A program made the position numbers and the translations under genes. Source: Trissonchulus latispiculum (lineage: Eukaryota > Nematoda > Enoplea > Enoplida > Ironidae). From it: 64,000 nt of DNA. The stretch is taken from the NCBI GenBank assembly GCA_030248195.1, contig JASAND010018167.1, positions 1-64,000 on the forward strand, given 5' to 3'. The notes below the pieces were generated by a model. That model saw only the letters and a program-made list of their open reading frames with translations. It did no database searches and was not told the DNA's origin. Shown here piece after piece: positions 14,001-26,000 of this stretch. Position 1 is the first letter of the stretch, and every line of letters begins with the position of its first letter.

Positions 14001-17000
14001 TTCGACAAATTAAATACTATAACTTGACAAGACAAGACAAGACAAGACAAGACAATTCGTTTACTTGAAAGAGAAAAACTAAACAAGTTAGTACACAAAT
14101 TTTATTAGCATCAAACAAGAAAAGGTTATATATAGTTCATTAATTGCATATATATATATATATATATATGCACTCACATGTTTATATTAAATTTCAAGAA
14201 GGATTTCATTTCTTGAGCTGGGAAAATCGTACAGCAATAATTTTTATAACATTATGTTGCGTAGAATGAGATCTTTTTAATGATATAAAAAATTATATAG
14301 TTCGGTTTAGGCAATCCCTCATAAATTCAGCAACAATGTAAGGCATTTCGAGAAATAATGAAATTCCCAGAATTTTTCGTGGCAAGTATGCTTTATTGCC
14401 GATTTCGTAAGAGACTACCTACACCGAACTATATAATTTTTATATCGTTAAAAAGATCTCATTCTACGCAAAATAATGATATAAAAATTATTGCTGTACG
14501 ATTTTCCTACCTCAAGTTATAGTATTTAATTTGTCGAAAACGCCCGTTTTTAAAAAATGTCAGCGTTGTATATTTACATGCTGAGAAGCCCCCCCGAAAT
14601 TTCGGCCTTAATGTTTCGAGCATCTTGCAAGCTTATTCTATTAGGAAGAGATGAGTGTCTTACTCTTGGTATTATAAACTCTTGGTAATACCTTTTATGC
14701 AACGGGTCCCAGGGCTGCAAAGCTTTCCCCTTGCTTCTTATAACGTGTATTTTCTGCAGAGTTCGAAAAATTGCATTGATGGTACCATTTTCTTGCCAAA
14801 CGCGATTTTTTTCAGTATATATTAAAAATTTTTTGGTTGATTACTTCAAAGTGTAGTTGTGCCCGGGCCTTGAATCGGGCCTCGGGCTCCGGGCCGGGCC
14901 CGGGCCCGGGCCCGGTCGGCCGCGCAGGCCCGGTCCGAGCCGGGCCTGGGATGCCCGGCCAGGTTGGTTGAGCAGGCCCGGGCCCGGGCCCGGCCCGGGA
15001 AATTTGTTAACGGCACAACTCTAAAAGGACACATTTTGTCTCTGTTTTGAGCTCCGACTGTATCCTGTTAGTTTTTGCGTATATTCTAAACCGGGTGAAA
15101 TATTTCTTGGTCAGTCGGAAATTTATTCCGCATCTCTTAAGACGGTTAACATCAGAAATGTCAGTGGTAAAAATTGAAAATGATTTTTTAAGTCTGTCTT
15201 CCAACAGCTGATAGTTTTGATGTTTTATTTAAGTTTAAGTCTTACTCGAAAATAAAATTTTATATGTTAATTTGCTTAGAAACTTAATTAATTTTTGAAG
15301 GTATACGTATGTTTAGCAATTTTTTATCGTTTCGAAAACTCCTCAAGGAGATGATGACATGTAGTGTTTCAATCGGCTAAGCGAAACGGTTTTGTGAAGC
15401 CGACTGGCCGTCAGCCGGTTAACAGCCAATATATATGGTCAACTATCAATTTTCAGGCACAGATTAGGTTTTAGATATCTGGAATTACCGAAACTTTGGT
15501 TTTTAGTGGCTCTTCTATTTAGACAAACAAGCCTTGCCATAACAAAAGCATAAACTTGTTAAATTAAAAAGAACAGATTAATTGCGAGGAGGTGGAAGAA
15601 AATTATTTTATCAACCTCAAAGGTAAATTGTCCAATGCCGAGTTATTTCAGCAATAAAATGTTAAAAAATTAGAATAAATTCTGAAATTATAATAGTGAA
15701 TAAAATCTTTTTCAGTCTGAAATTACGGCGGGTTTTGGTTTTCGTGCCTTCGGCGCGTAAGTTTATCGTACAATCATAATACATGTGTCGCATGCTAAAA
15801 TCAGTACCAAATATCCTATTTTGTGTACTTTGATTGGGTGCATGAACACGTGGGGGCCTTAAATATTTTTTAATTTCAAAGAATGGTCTGTAAAAATTCC
15901 ATGAAAGTCACGAAATAGAAATATTTCTAAGCTTCTGGGAGGCTCCGCACACCAGACCCCTGAAACATTTTTGCGTTCCACCGCTCGAAATTTTTTTCTG
16001 GCTACGCGAGTGCTCTGAACAGTAGACAACTATATATAATTTATTCGCATAACAAAAAATTGTATTCCTGTATACTAAAATTACGCGTTAATACCACTTA
16101 TATTTGCGCTGCGCGAAATTTTTGTTTTTGGACACAAATTTCCTTAGCTGGACACATGGTGGACACAGTCCCGATTTTCAAAAACCCTGCTTTAAGCTAT
16201 TGCTTATGTTGATGTTCTTAAGTTGTACTTAGTACTTATGTACTTTTGTTGATATATAGTACTAACAAGGCGTGATTTACTCGGGATTAAAAAAATGTCT
16301 GTCTTTTTGTTCGAACAGCTAAAACAATGTGCTGACAAAACTTATACGTACATATGCACACGGAATTGCCTGAACACTTCTCGCAAATTGCTCCACTCAT
16401 TCCGCCCTGTCCATGCACGGAGACACATAATCGGGGAATGGGTGAGGCAAGGTCGTATTCAGGATTTTGAAAAGGGGCCCAGACGTAAATTTATTAAAAA
16501 ACTTTCACATTCAGCTGCAAACTTAATTTTTACCCGAAAAAGCCCCCCTCCCGGATACGCCCTTGGGGCGAGGCTGGGCTTGGGTGGCCTCCCCCCCCAC
16601 GAAGTCCGAGGTAAAAAATTTTCATGCCTGGAAGTCGCAGCTAGAGATGAGGACGAGCCGGCATTTTCCGGCTCGGCTCGGCTCGGGAGAAAATCTGGTC
16701 GGCTCGGCTCGGCTCGGCTCGCGAGCATACCCGGCTCGGCTCGGCTAGGCTCGGAAGAATATTGAAAGTGGGTCGGCTCGGCTCGGCTCGCCCAGCTTGA
16801 CATTTGAAATTTGACCGATTCACCGAATTGTGTATTTTCCGCGTTGTTTTTGACAAAAGGCCTAAAACAGCTGTCTAGCTTTTGTGTACCTTTGTGAATC
16901 ACCAAAATTTCATTATTACCGAGACACTGCGAGCTGTAGAGTCCAACGATTATATACAAGGTTTAATGATATTGATATTTGGTAAATGTATATTCTACGA

Positions 17001-20000
17001 AAGTGTGCGGGCACACATTCATTATTTTTTAGCTTAAAATTTATTATTTTATTCTATGTATACAATATGGAAAGGAACCACTGATAAACGCCGAAAAAAA
17101 ACACGAGAAAACTTTATGTTTTCCGCAGTCTTGAGAAAAGGCATAATCTGATAAATTGCAAAATGCTTGGGAACTCAGCAGTAAAATTCAGAATTCTTTT
17201 ACGTCATTTTTTTAATTTTAAAAAATTTTAAATCCTCTAATGGCTCTCTGCCGATCGTAGCCATAATCGTAGTCAATTGAATGCAGAATAATGTCAAATT
17301 ATGCAGAATAATTTGAAACTCTAAATTAATAGTATGTATTTCTGGTATATAATTTACAACCTTTTCTGCTATCTCATAAACTGCTACAAAAACCCAAAGC
17401 CACAGTAGTAAGTCAGTGCAAATTTTAATTGTAATATTTTTGATAATACCAAATATGATAAGTTGAAATAATTAAGTAAAAATGTTTCTTTCTAACTACA
17501 CCAAACATAGGTTGACTTCAATCACAGCCTAACGTTTAAACTAAGTTGGCGTGGAATGAAGGTATGAATAAAGACAAGGAAAACAGAAAAATTAGACGAC
17601 AAAGTTGAAAACAAAAAACAGAATTCATTGAATTTGTTGGCTATTTTGTTTGAGCAAAGTCAGAAGTAATTACAGTAAACTTAAAATTTTGCGATAGGGT
17701 CGGCTCGGCTCGGCTCGGCTCGGAGTTTCAATTCTCCGGCTCGGCTCGGCTCGGGAGAAATTGTTGCCGGCTCGGCTCGCGAGCCGAGCCGAGCCGAGCC
17801 GCGAGCCAAAATCCTCATCTCTAGTCGCAGCCGAAGGAAGTATTTGTTTTGTTTTGTTTGTTCGTCGTGAACGTTAGCTCCCCATAAAATTGCCAATAAA
17901 CAAGATTGCACTACAAATCAGCCGTCGTAAAGTTTAGTTACAACAGATGTTTCTAGAAAGTTTGCACCCCCCCCCCCCGAAATTTTCAGTAGTGGATGCG
18001 GATTGCGGACTCTCTTGCTAAGAGGAAGGGGAAAATAAAGGATAAGTCTTCCACACTACGCAGAGTTTGAGGGGTAGCTGCTTGTTTGTTGTTGGCGCAA
18101 TTGCACTTGAGTTAGGAGTCAGGGTTCATGCGACCTGGAAAAACCTGGAAATACCTGGAAAAACCTGGAATTTGGGTAAACACCTGGAAAAACCTGGAAA
18201 AACCTGGAATTTGCTGATTGATTGCAAAATTTCACCAAATTTCTTATATTTACCATTGAAATTGAAAAAATAGCCCGAATTGTGATTTTGTTTAGCCCGG
18301 TTTGTCAGCTTTTCACTCGTGGTTTGTACATAGTTTTCTACTCGGTATTGTGTGTTTTATTGCAATACGCCTTTCCTTAAACTTTTTTATTTTAAGTTTT
18401 ATTTTAAGTGACAATTTACCCTAAAATGCGAACATTATCAATAATTACGATTACCGAAAATTATACTGAAAATTTATCCAGGAGATCCTGCTTTAAAAAT
18501 CAGGGCGCCTACTATTCCTATTTTTCCTATTTTTTCCTATATTTTTCAAATATTCCTATTTTTTCCTATTTTTGCCTAAAATTCCTATATTTTCCTATTT
18601 TTTCATGAATTTTGTGAGATTTATATATTATTTTAACTGTGGAAGCGAAATACGGTAGAATTCTCTGTTTTATCTTCCAACGGGCAATACTCAAAAATTT
18701 TCCGGCTCCGCCGGAATATATAGATACCGTTTTCTCTTTATTTCTGTTACGTCGATTTAATTCGCTCCTTTAAACCAGTCAATGCTTGACGGAATTGTTT
18801 TGTTGAAACTGTGTGTCACTCATTCATCAGTGATTTTAGCATTAAGTTCCTGGGGGCAGAGTTGGACATTTCTTGCGACCGAGACCGCCCCGCGACCGCA
18901 GTCGTCGTGACCGCGACCGCAGTCGTCGTGACCGCGACCGCGACCGCAGCCCGCTAGCTAATGTAGTAACCGCAAAAGTTTGAGTTATTAACTTTCAATT
19001 CTATGCAAAAATCGACTTTTTCTTATTTTTTAAGGTATTCACTTTGTTTTACAGCTATATATGCATCACTGTAATCGGTATACAGATATACCGTTTATGG
19101 CTGGTGCAGCTTAGATTAGATTTTCCGACAACGCAATTGAAAATTACACAATTTGGAGTGTTTGATAGTGAAATTCTGTGTGCAGGGTGCCTTTATTCAG
19201 TTGAGGTTACCAGCCGAAGGGCATACTAAATTAAACAGTTCTTAAAGAGTTGGTTTCCCTCCTTTTAATACTCATCTAATCTTATAGCATTGATTGAAAC
19301 TTTTAGAACTTGTTGATTGAATTGAATTGAACTGAATCGATTGAAAGTTAGTTAGCCAGCGCAAAAAACTTCCATTTGGCATCTAATGTGCAAATAATGA
19401 AATTCCAGCTTTTTGATTATCACGAACAGGTATATACTAATTCTCGTTCCTGTCTACTGGCACTTGAAGAAAGGTGCAAATTTCAGAAAATATTCGATAC
19501 TGGTCGCGGAGGGCGCAAACCTGAAAATTTATATTTTCGTATTTTGCTGGTAGCTTATGGAAACGAACAGAAACCAGCATAAAATCAACAAATTTACAAA
19601 ATTGAAGTTAGACAAAAAGATGTTGAACAAATTAAAACCCTAAACTACACAGTAAGGACTGACAGGCCTCCCCAACACTTAAAACATTTATCCAAAATAA
19701 CAAAATAAACTGCAAATGTGAAGCTGATAATTCGTCCACCGAGGAGACTACGCATAAAATAAAGGACAAATCTGAAAAAAATTGGAAATTCTTACTACAA
19801 ATTGGCCCAAATAACCACAATTTGATAGAATTTTGCGGTCATTGCGGTCATGAAAATTTGACCATGACCGCGACCGCCCGCGGGTGCCCGCGACCGCGTC
19901 CAATTAGGCAGTTGCACTCGCAAGCAACACATTTATGATTATGAATGCAGATCGTTGCAAGTAAATTGCTCAATTTTTACTTTATCTAGCTGATTTGGAA

Positions 20001-23000
20001 TGGATAAGGGCAATGGGTGGTGAGAAATTATTAAAATAATTCAATTTTTGAAATCAGCTACGTTGATTTACCCTGGGGGCAACCTCTCAGCCAAATCGAA
20101 GACAATGTTTTTCGAACTGTAAGGGGGGACCAAGGCGAAAATAATCGCCCCTATCTAAATAAGTGCCAAAATTTTTTCTACCAGTTTTAGTTTAACCTAA
20201 CATTTTCGTTTTCCTATGTTTAACACATGTCATAGTCACCTTTCAAGGGCTCTACAGATCGAGAGGAGCAATATTAAGCAGAACGCTTATGTATAGTTTT
20301 AAGTACGTTTAAGCACTATATACCCATGTGAACTACACAATTTATTAAAATGAGCAAAATCGGAGATTCGGCAAAAAGCGATCGGGTATTTTTTAGGGTT
20401 TCGTTTCGGGGGTGGGAAGATTTTTTGCAAAATTTGTATTTTTTGGCGTATTTTACACGTATATATATATACAAAGGCACAAAGTTCTCATAAATGCCTG
20501 GATTTAAGCTAAAAATAGCCATTTTTACGAAAAAATCTCCTGCGAAGCCGGAAAATGTTTGAAGTTTTGCCTGTTTTTGGCAAAATTTGGGCCCCCAACA
20601 AATCCCAGAAGCAAAATCCCGGGAGCGGCCGATTTCTGGGGGGGAGGCCAATTTCCCCCCCCCCCCGGTAAGAAATACATTGGCTACAGTGGCGCACATA
20701 GAAAATTTTTTCAGGGGGGGCGGACCTCAAAAAAATTGGGGGGTCTGGGGGGCGAGGCCCACCAGATGTTGAAAAATTTTTGAAAACAAGGTTGAAAATG
20801 GAAAAATAAGCGTACCTAAATTAAGCAAAAGTCTAATAAATTTCGCGCCGAAGGCGCGAAAATTTTTGAAAATGTTAAAAAAAGTCGCCATAAAAGGGTA
20901 AATTAAGCAAAAAAGAAGTAAATTTCGCGCCGCAGTCGTGAAAATTTTTGAAATTTTATGTCCGCGCTACGCGCGGACAATAAAATGTTTCCTTTACGTC
21001 TGGGGGGCGGCCGCCCCCCGCCCCCCCCTAAGTGCGCCCCTGATTGGCTAAACACTCACCTTTTATATCAAAGTTTGCCCCGAAATATCACTCAGAAGTT
21101 CAAGTTTTCAAAGCTTTTCCGGAGATTTGCCGGAGATTTTCTTGATTTTTACCTATCCACTAAAATAGAATCTTATCAACGGATGCAATAAAGACAGCAC
21201 AATTTTTAACATGTTTTTAGAAACTTCGAAAATTCGCCCCCTCCTCAAAATCCCCTGAAGAAAAGTTCTGTAGAATAAATCCAGGTTGTTGCTAATACTA
21301 TCTAGGTATATAAATGTTGCGAATTTTCACCAAAACTTGACGTCACATTGGCTGGAAAAATTCCTATATTTTCCTATTTTTTGCTAGAAATATTCCTATA
21401 TTTTCCTATTTTTTCACGTAAAATTCCTATATTTTTTCCTATTTTTTCAAAAATGCCCAGTAGGCGCCCAGAAAAATACTTCTACTTTTGTGGTGCTCCT
21501 CACCCATACAAAGTTCTCGTTGGTTGCACGATTTTTGTGTATATTCTACGCATTTAAGGGGGGGGTGCATTTTTGGGTCATTTTTTCGACTTTCTCCGAC
21601 CTCGCCGATTTTCACGTATTTTATTGTCCAAGTGGTATATTTTAACGAGTTTTTAAAATTAAAGTCGTAGCTCTTACGGTTGTCGAGTAATTTCACCTCA
21701 AAGTTGAGATTTCATGTGTTAAACATAGGAAATTTTAAAAGTTGTCATTTTTTCGCGTGCGCCAAAAAAATCTCCCGACAAATGTTGATGAATCTGGACA
21801 AATTATGCATTGAAATGACGCTAAAATGTTAAACTGCGGTATCCTGGAATTAGAATTTTAATTTAGGCCTTCAAAATTTTTTAATTAATTTTTGAAGGAT
21901 TAAAATTTAAAACTAATTGAGCATCAAGGCAAATTTTAATCATTTAAAAATTAATTAATAAATTTTACAGGCCTGAATTATAATTCTAATTCCAGGGTAC
22001 CGCAGTTTAACACTGAAGTGTTATTTTAATGTATAATTTGTCCAGACTCATTAACGTTCGTCGGGAGATTTTTTTGGCGCACGCGAAAAAATGCAACTTT
22101 TTAAATTTCCTATGTTTATAACATGTGAAATCTCAACTTTGAGGTGAAATTACTCGACAACCGTAAGAGCTACGACTTTAATTTTAAAAACTCATTAAAA
22201 TTATCATTTGGACAATCAGCGAAAATCAGCTAGATCGGAGAAAGTAAAAATATGACTCAAAAATGGACCCCCTTAAGCAGTCGAACTTAAAGTGTGCAGC
22301 AGAAAAGTTCGATAGTTGGAATTAGGGCGGTCTAAATTAATTTTTTGAGACAATTTGCTGTAGTTCGGACGCTGCTTCTTCATGGGGGGTTCCCCCCAGA
22401 CCCCCGCTTACCTCTTCGATTCTACATTCATTTTTACGTCTGCAGTTACTTATATATTTTCTGTCTAAGCACATATATACTACTAAGCACAAGTACTACG
22501 CATATGTTTTGTTTTTTCTATTTTGACTTGACATAGCAAACTAAAATGCGCAATCTTCTTAACTGTTCAAGCAAAACAATTCAAAATTTTTAAGAGCAAA
22601 CGGATCTTTTCAGCATAACACACCCGAGGCGCAGATTCCGCAAAACATTCATCAAATGAGCTGAAATATGTTTTCGACCACGCTGAGTTCAAATATCGCT
22701 AAATTTTTTGATGTCGCGAAATTCGTTTTTTCGATTCGTAAGGGGGGGACCAAGGGGAACCGAAAACTTTTTTGTCTTCCATTTTGCTGAAAAGTTGTAT
22801 TCAGGGGTTTTCGAGGTCGCAGAATACGAATCTGGAGTTAGTTTTTGGATTCAGCTTTTTGTCAGCTCGGTATAAGCTTACAGCTTAAGCTTGCCGCTTA
22901 TATTGAGCTAACGAAAAGCTGAATCGAAAAACGGATATCAGATTCGTATTCTGCGATTTCAAAGACGCCTGCATACAACTTTTCAGCAAAATCGAAGATA

Positions 23001-26000
23001 AAACGTGATAGGGCCTTAAGTATTTTTCATTTCAAAGAATGCTCTGTGAAATTTCCAGGAAGGTCGCAAAATATAAAAAGTTCTCAGCTTCTGGGGAGTT
23101 CCGTCCCTGGACCCCCGGACAATGTTTGCATTCCCCCCTCGAAAATTTTTCTGGCTACGCTAGTGCCCCTGCGTATCTATTTTTCGTCTGCTATTCGTAG
23201 GTTAACATTATCGTTTAACATTTTAATTCAACGAGCACGGGGCGTAAAATGAGGCTAAGACTCTTTATTCTTATTTAAAAACTGTTAAAAACGCATTAAC
23301 TTGACGTTAAATGCTTTTATTGCTTTTACACTTTTTAACACCAGATTTGAATTTTTAACACTTTAACACTACTTTTTTCGGATTTTAACGAATTCCAGGT
23401 TTTGTACAGATTTAACCTATTTTTAGCCTTCACATATATTTCCAAAAGTTTGATTGAAAATGCCAATATTATAGTTACCGCACGACGGGCACCGGAAAAC
23501 CCGATAAGTTCAAATATTTATGAAAATTTTACGAAATTGTTGAAAATTTTCCGAAAGTTTTCGAAATTTTGAAAAAGTGAAAAATTCTAAAAATTCTTTG
23601 AAGCGGTCTAGATTTATATTTGTAGCTTTAAAATACGTACTGTGTAACGATTTAATTTGTTAAAATTTGACTTTTTTAGCGCTCCAGAAGAAGTTTGAAG
23701 CCATTGGGGTTCTCGAAAAACGAATAAACTGGAAAAACTAGTTTTCCGCATTTTTCCGAAAAAACCAGCCAAGATTTACCATTACTTTAATTATGTCGGG
23801 ACAGGGGCCTGGTTGTTGGGCTTGGGTGCATCGCTGGTTTTAAGGTCTTGGGACCCCAAAAATGCTCCAGATTTACACTAATTTTATCAAAATTTAATAC
23901 AAAACCTGGAAAATTGCTGCTGAAAACCTTGAAAAACCTGGAAAAACCTGGAAATTGAAACAGAAAAGTCCGCATGAACCCTGAGGAGTGCCACCTAGAG
24001 TGATAGTTGCAACTGTGGAAGAGTATCCTCGCCTCAAGCCAGTCTCCTGTTTCCTCCACCGCATTCTTAGCACCCTTTCACCAACCCTGGAGGAAGGATA
24101 GCTGGATTGGCCACGGCACGGTAAACCCATATGTGCTTAGTCCTTTCGTCAAGGGGCTTTGACAAAGCTCTGTGGCGACTTGATTCGAACCACTCATCAT
24201 CTTATTTGTAGTTTGACGTCTTAAACACTGTGCTGTCACGTTTATATTACCTACTTGTTAAACTTAACGCTGATTCAGTTTGGCTTAAACTTGATCTTTT
24301 AGTTTTATAGGGGGGCGCGATAGCGCTCCCCCTATAATATGGGTGTAAAAGGCTCAGCGCGGCCCTTAGAGACCCGTTCGAGCACCGTGCCAGCTAAATA
24401 CTCATCCAAACTAGACAAATTTGGTATCGTTGGAATCAGCACGACGAGTACAACAAATAGCAAAAAAGTTTTGGTCAAAATTTTCAACTTTGAAAATTTT
24501 CGCTTCCGGACAAGTTAGGTCCGTTTGTTTTTTTTCCGTGTAAGTCACGCTTGGGGAAGCCGTTTTAGTCTAACTCAAAAACTGAACGATGTGGGCATTT
24601 TCAGCCGGTGAAGTTTGGTTTTTCTGAGAGTAGTATTTGTGTTAACGTACCTTTTGGACAATTTTCCGCTGCCCGGCCCGGCCGACCACATGTAAGGTCG
24701 GCCAAAGGTGGCCTGACCGCTAAGATGGCCAAAAAAGGCCAATTTTGTGTCACGGCTACAGGGCTCAGGGAACAAGCTACAGAGACGCGGCTTGTTGCAT
24801 AAGAAACTTTGGGATAGGTAGCGTGTCATAACGAGGGCGATTTTCGATATCTGGCCAGGATCGTTCAGGCGGCCGGCCCAAAGTTGGTCCGGCCAAATGG
24901 CCATTTTCGGAAAATTTCCCAACTCTACAGGAAATAGTCAAAAATAGGCCTAAATATGCTGTTTTGGGCAATATAGAGGGACGCATATAAGGGTTATCGG
25001 GGTCGTTGAAAACGATGAGCATAGTCGCAGCGCTGTGCGGTGCTGCTATCGTGCTGTACTGTTATGCAGCAACCATAGCACGTTGTCTGTAGACTTACTG
25101 TAAACGGCTAAACATATGAAACTTGGTGATAATAGTGTCTGTAGTAAGGGGGAACTGTAGCTATGTTAGTTGGCGCACTCTCTAGCTTCCACCGTGCTGC
25201 ATGTGCTGCCCCAAACACAGCACCGTCGATAACAAGTTATTCATTTGTCACTGGCATTTGAAATTCGGCATACAGATAGTTTAGGACATGACAAACTATT
25301 ATAGATAGGTTTCGTATACTTATTACGATGTTACTACATGGTTGCGCTGCAGTAGAGTGCTGCAGAAGTACAGCACGGCCTATAACTAACTACAGATAAC
25401 TTGCAATCGTCTGACATTCTGCAGACACGTGCAGAATAGCATTGGAAATGATTGATGTCTTGTAAGTCTCCTTTCTTGGCAGTGACGTTTGCGTCTAGTT
25501 GCGCTGCAGTAGAGTGCTGCGGAAGTACAGCACGGCCTATAACTAGCTACACAAAAGTTGCAATCGTCTGAAATTCTGCAGACATGTGCAGAATAGCTTT
25601 ACAAATCATGCCGAATAAGTCTCCTTTTTTGGCAGTGACGCTTGCGTCTGGTTGCACTGCAGTAGAGTGCTGCGGAAGTACAGCACGGCCTATAACTAGC
25701 TACACAAAAGTTGCAATCGTCTGAAATTCTGCAGACATGTGCAGAATAGCATTGGAAATGATGCCGTATAAGTCTCCTTTCTTGGCAGTGGCGTTTGCGT
25801 CTGGTTGCACTGCAGTAGAGTGCTGCGGAAGTACAGCACGGCCTATAACTAGCTACACAACAGTTGCAATCGTCTGAAATTCTGCAGACACGTGCAGAAT
25901 AGCATTGAAATGATGCCGTATAAGTCTCCTTTCTTGGCAGTGACGTTTGCGTCTGGTTGCACTGCAGTAGAGTGCTGCGGAAGTACAGCACGGCCTATAT

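Larger units (their letters stand above)
13855..14684. mobile_element. 830-bp FB2 foldback with 7-bp target duplication
   Basis: The ends are CAAGAGTTTATAATACC and its exact complement. The 7-bp repeat GTAATAC lies at 13848-13854 and 14685-14691. The arms are long and well matched (AAGACACTCAGCTC, GGCCGAAATTTCGG, AACGGGCGTTTTCGACAAAT) and converge near 14330-14400. The left arm contains an (ACAAG)n run. It is inserted in the right end of the GGGCCCGTTGCAT element, so it is younger than that element. Confidence 0.85.
13453..14710. mobile_element. PIF-like inverted-repeat element GGGCCCGTTGCAT, hosting a nested insertion
   Basis: Left end GGGCCCGTTGCATTAAAGG; right end reads CCTTTTATGCAACGGGTCC. 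Subterminal parts (GGTATTACTAATAAATTATT and their complement near 13840) also pair. The right end is split by the insertion at 13855-14684, so the original element was about 430 bp. CAG may flank both ends, but this is not a canonical target duplication. The end resembles PIF/Harbinger- and ISL2EU-type MITEs. Confidence 0.6.
18501..21471. mobile_element. 3.0-kb hAT-like element with TTCCTATTTTTTCC subterminal repeats, 6-bp TSD
   Basis: Ends CAGGGCGCCTACT and AGTAGGCGCCCAG. The 6-bp repeat AAAAAT flanks it (18495-18500, 21472-21477). Tandem ATTCCTATTTTTTCC units lie inside both ends (18513-18605, 21360-21448). It is nested in the CAGGGTTCATGCG element and itself contains the CGACCG element and G-rich repeats. 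No transposase recognised. Confidence 0.75.
18120..23983. mobile_element. 5.9-kb hAT-like element with CCTGGAAAAA subterminal repeats, 6-bp TSD, filled with nested insertions
   Basis: The 13-bp terminal inverted repeat is CAGGGTTCATGCG (18120-18132, complement at 23971-23983). The 6-bp repeat AGGAGT flanks it (18114-18119, 23984-23989). Tandem ACCTGGAAAA units lie inside both ends (18131-18210, 23897-23957). At least three other elements are nested inside: 18501-21471, 18857-19908 and 21558-22272. I see no transposase reading frame. Confidence 0.75.

Noticed and set aside
16295..16765. 156-codon plus-strand frame
   Set aside because: It runs across the edge of a hAT-like element and its GGCTCG array, with no recognisable domain.
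25599..25991. 130-codon minus-strand frame with a 51-residue repeat
   Set aside because: The frame is open only because the tandem period is a multiple of three; it covers half the array and has no start context or splice sites.
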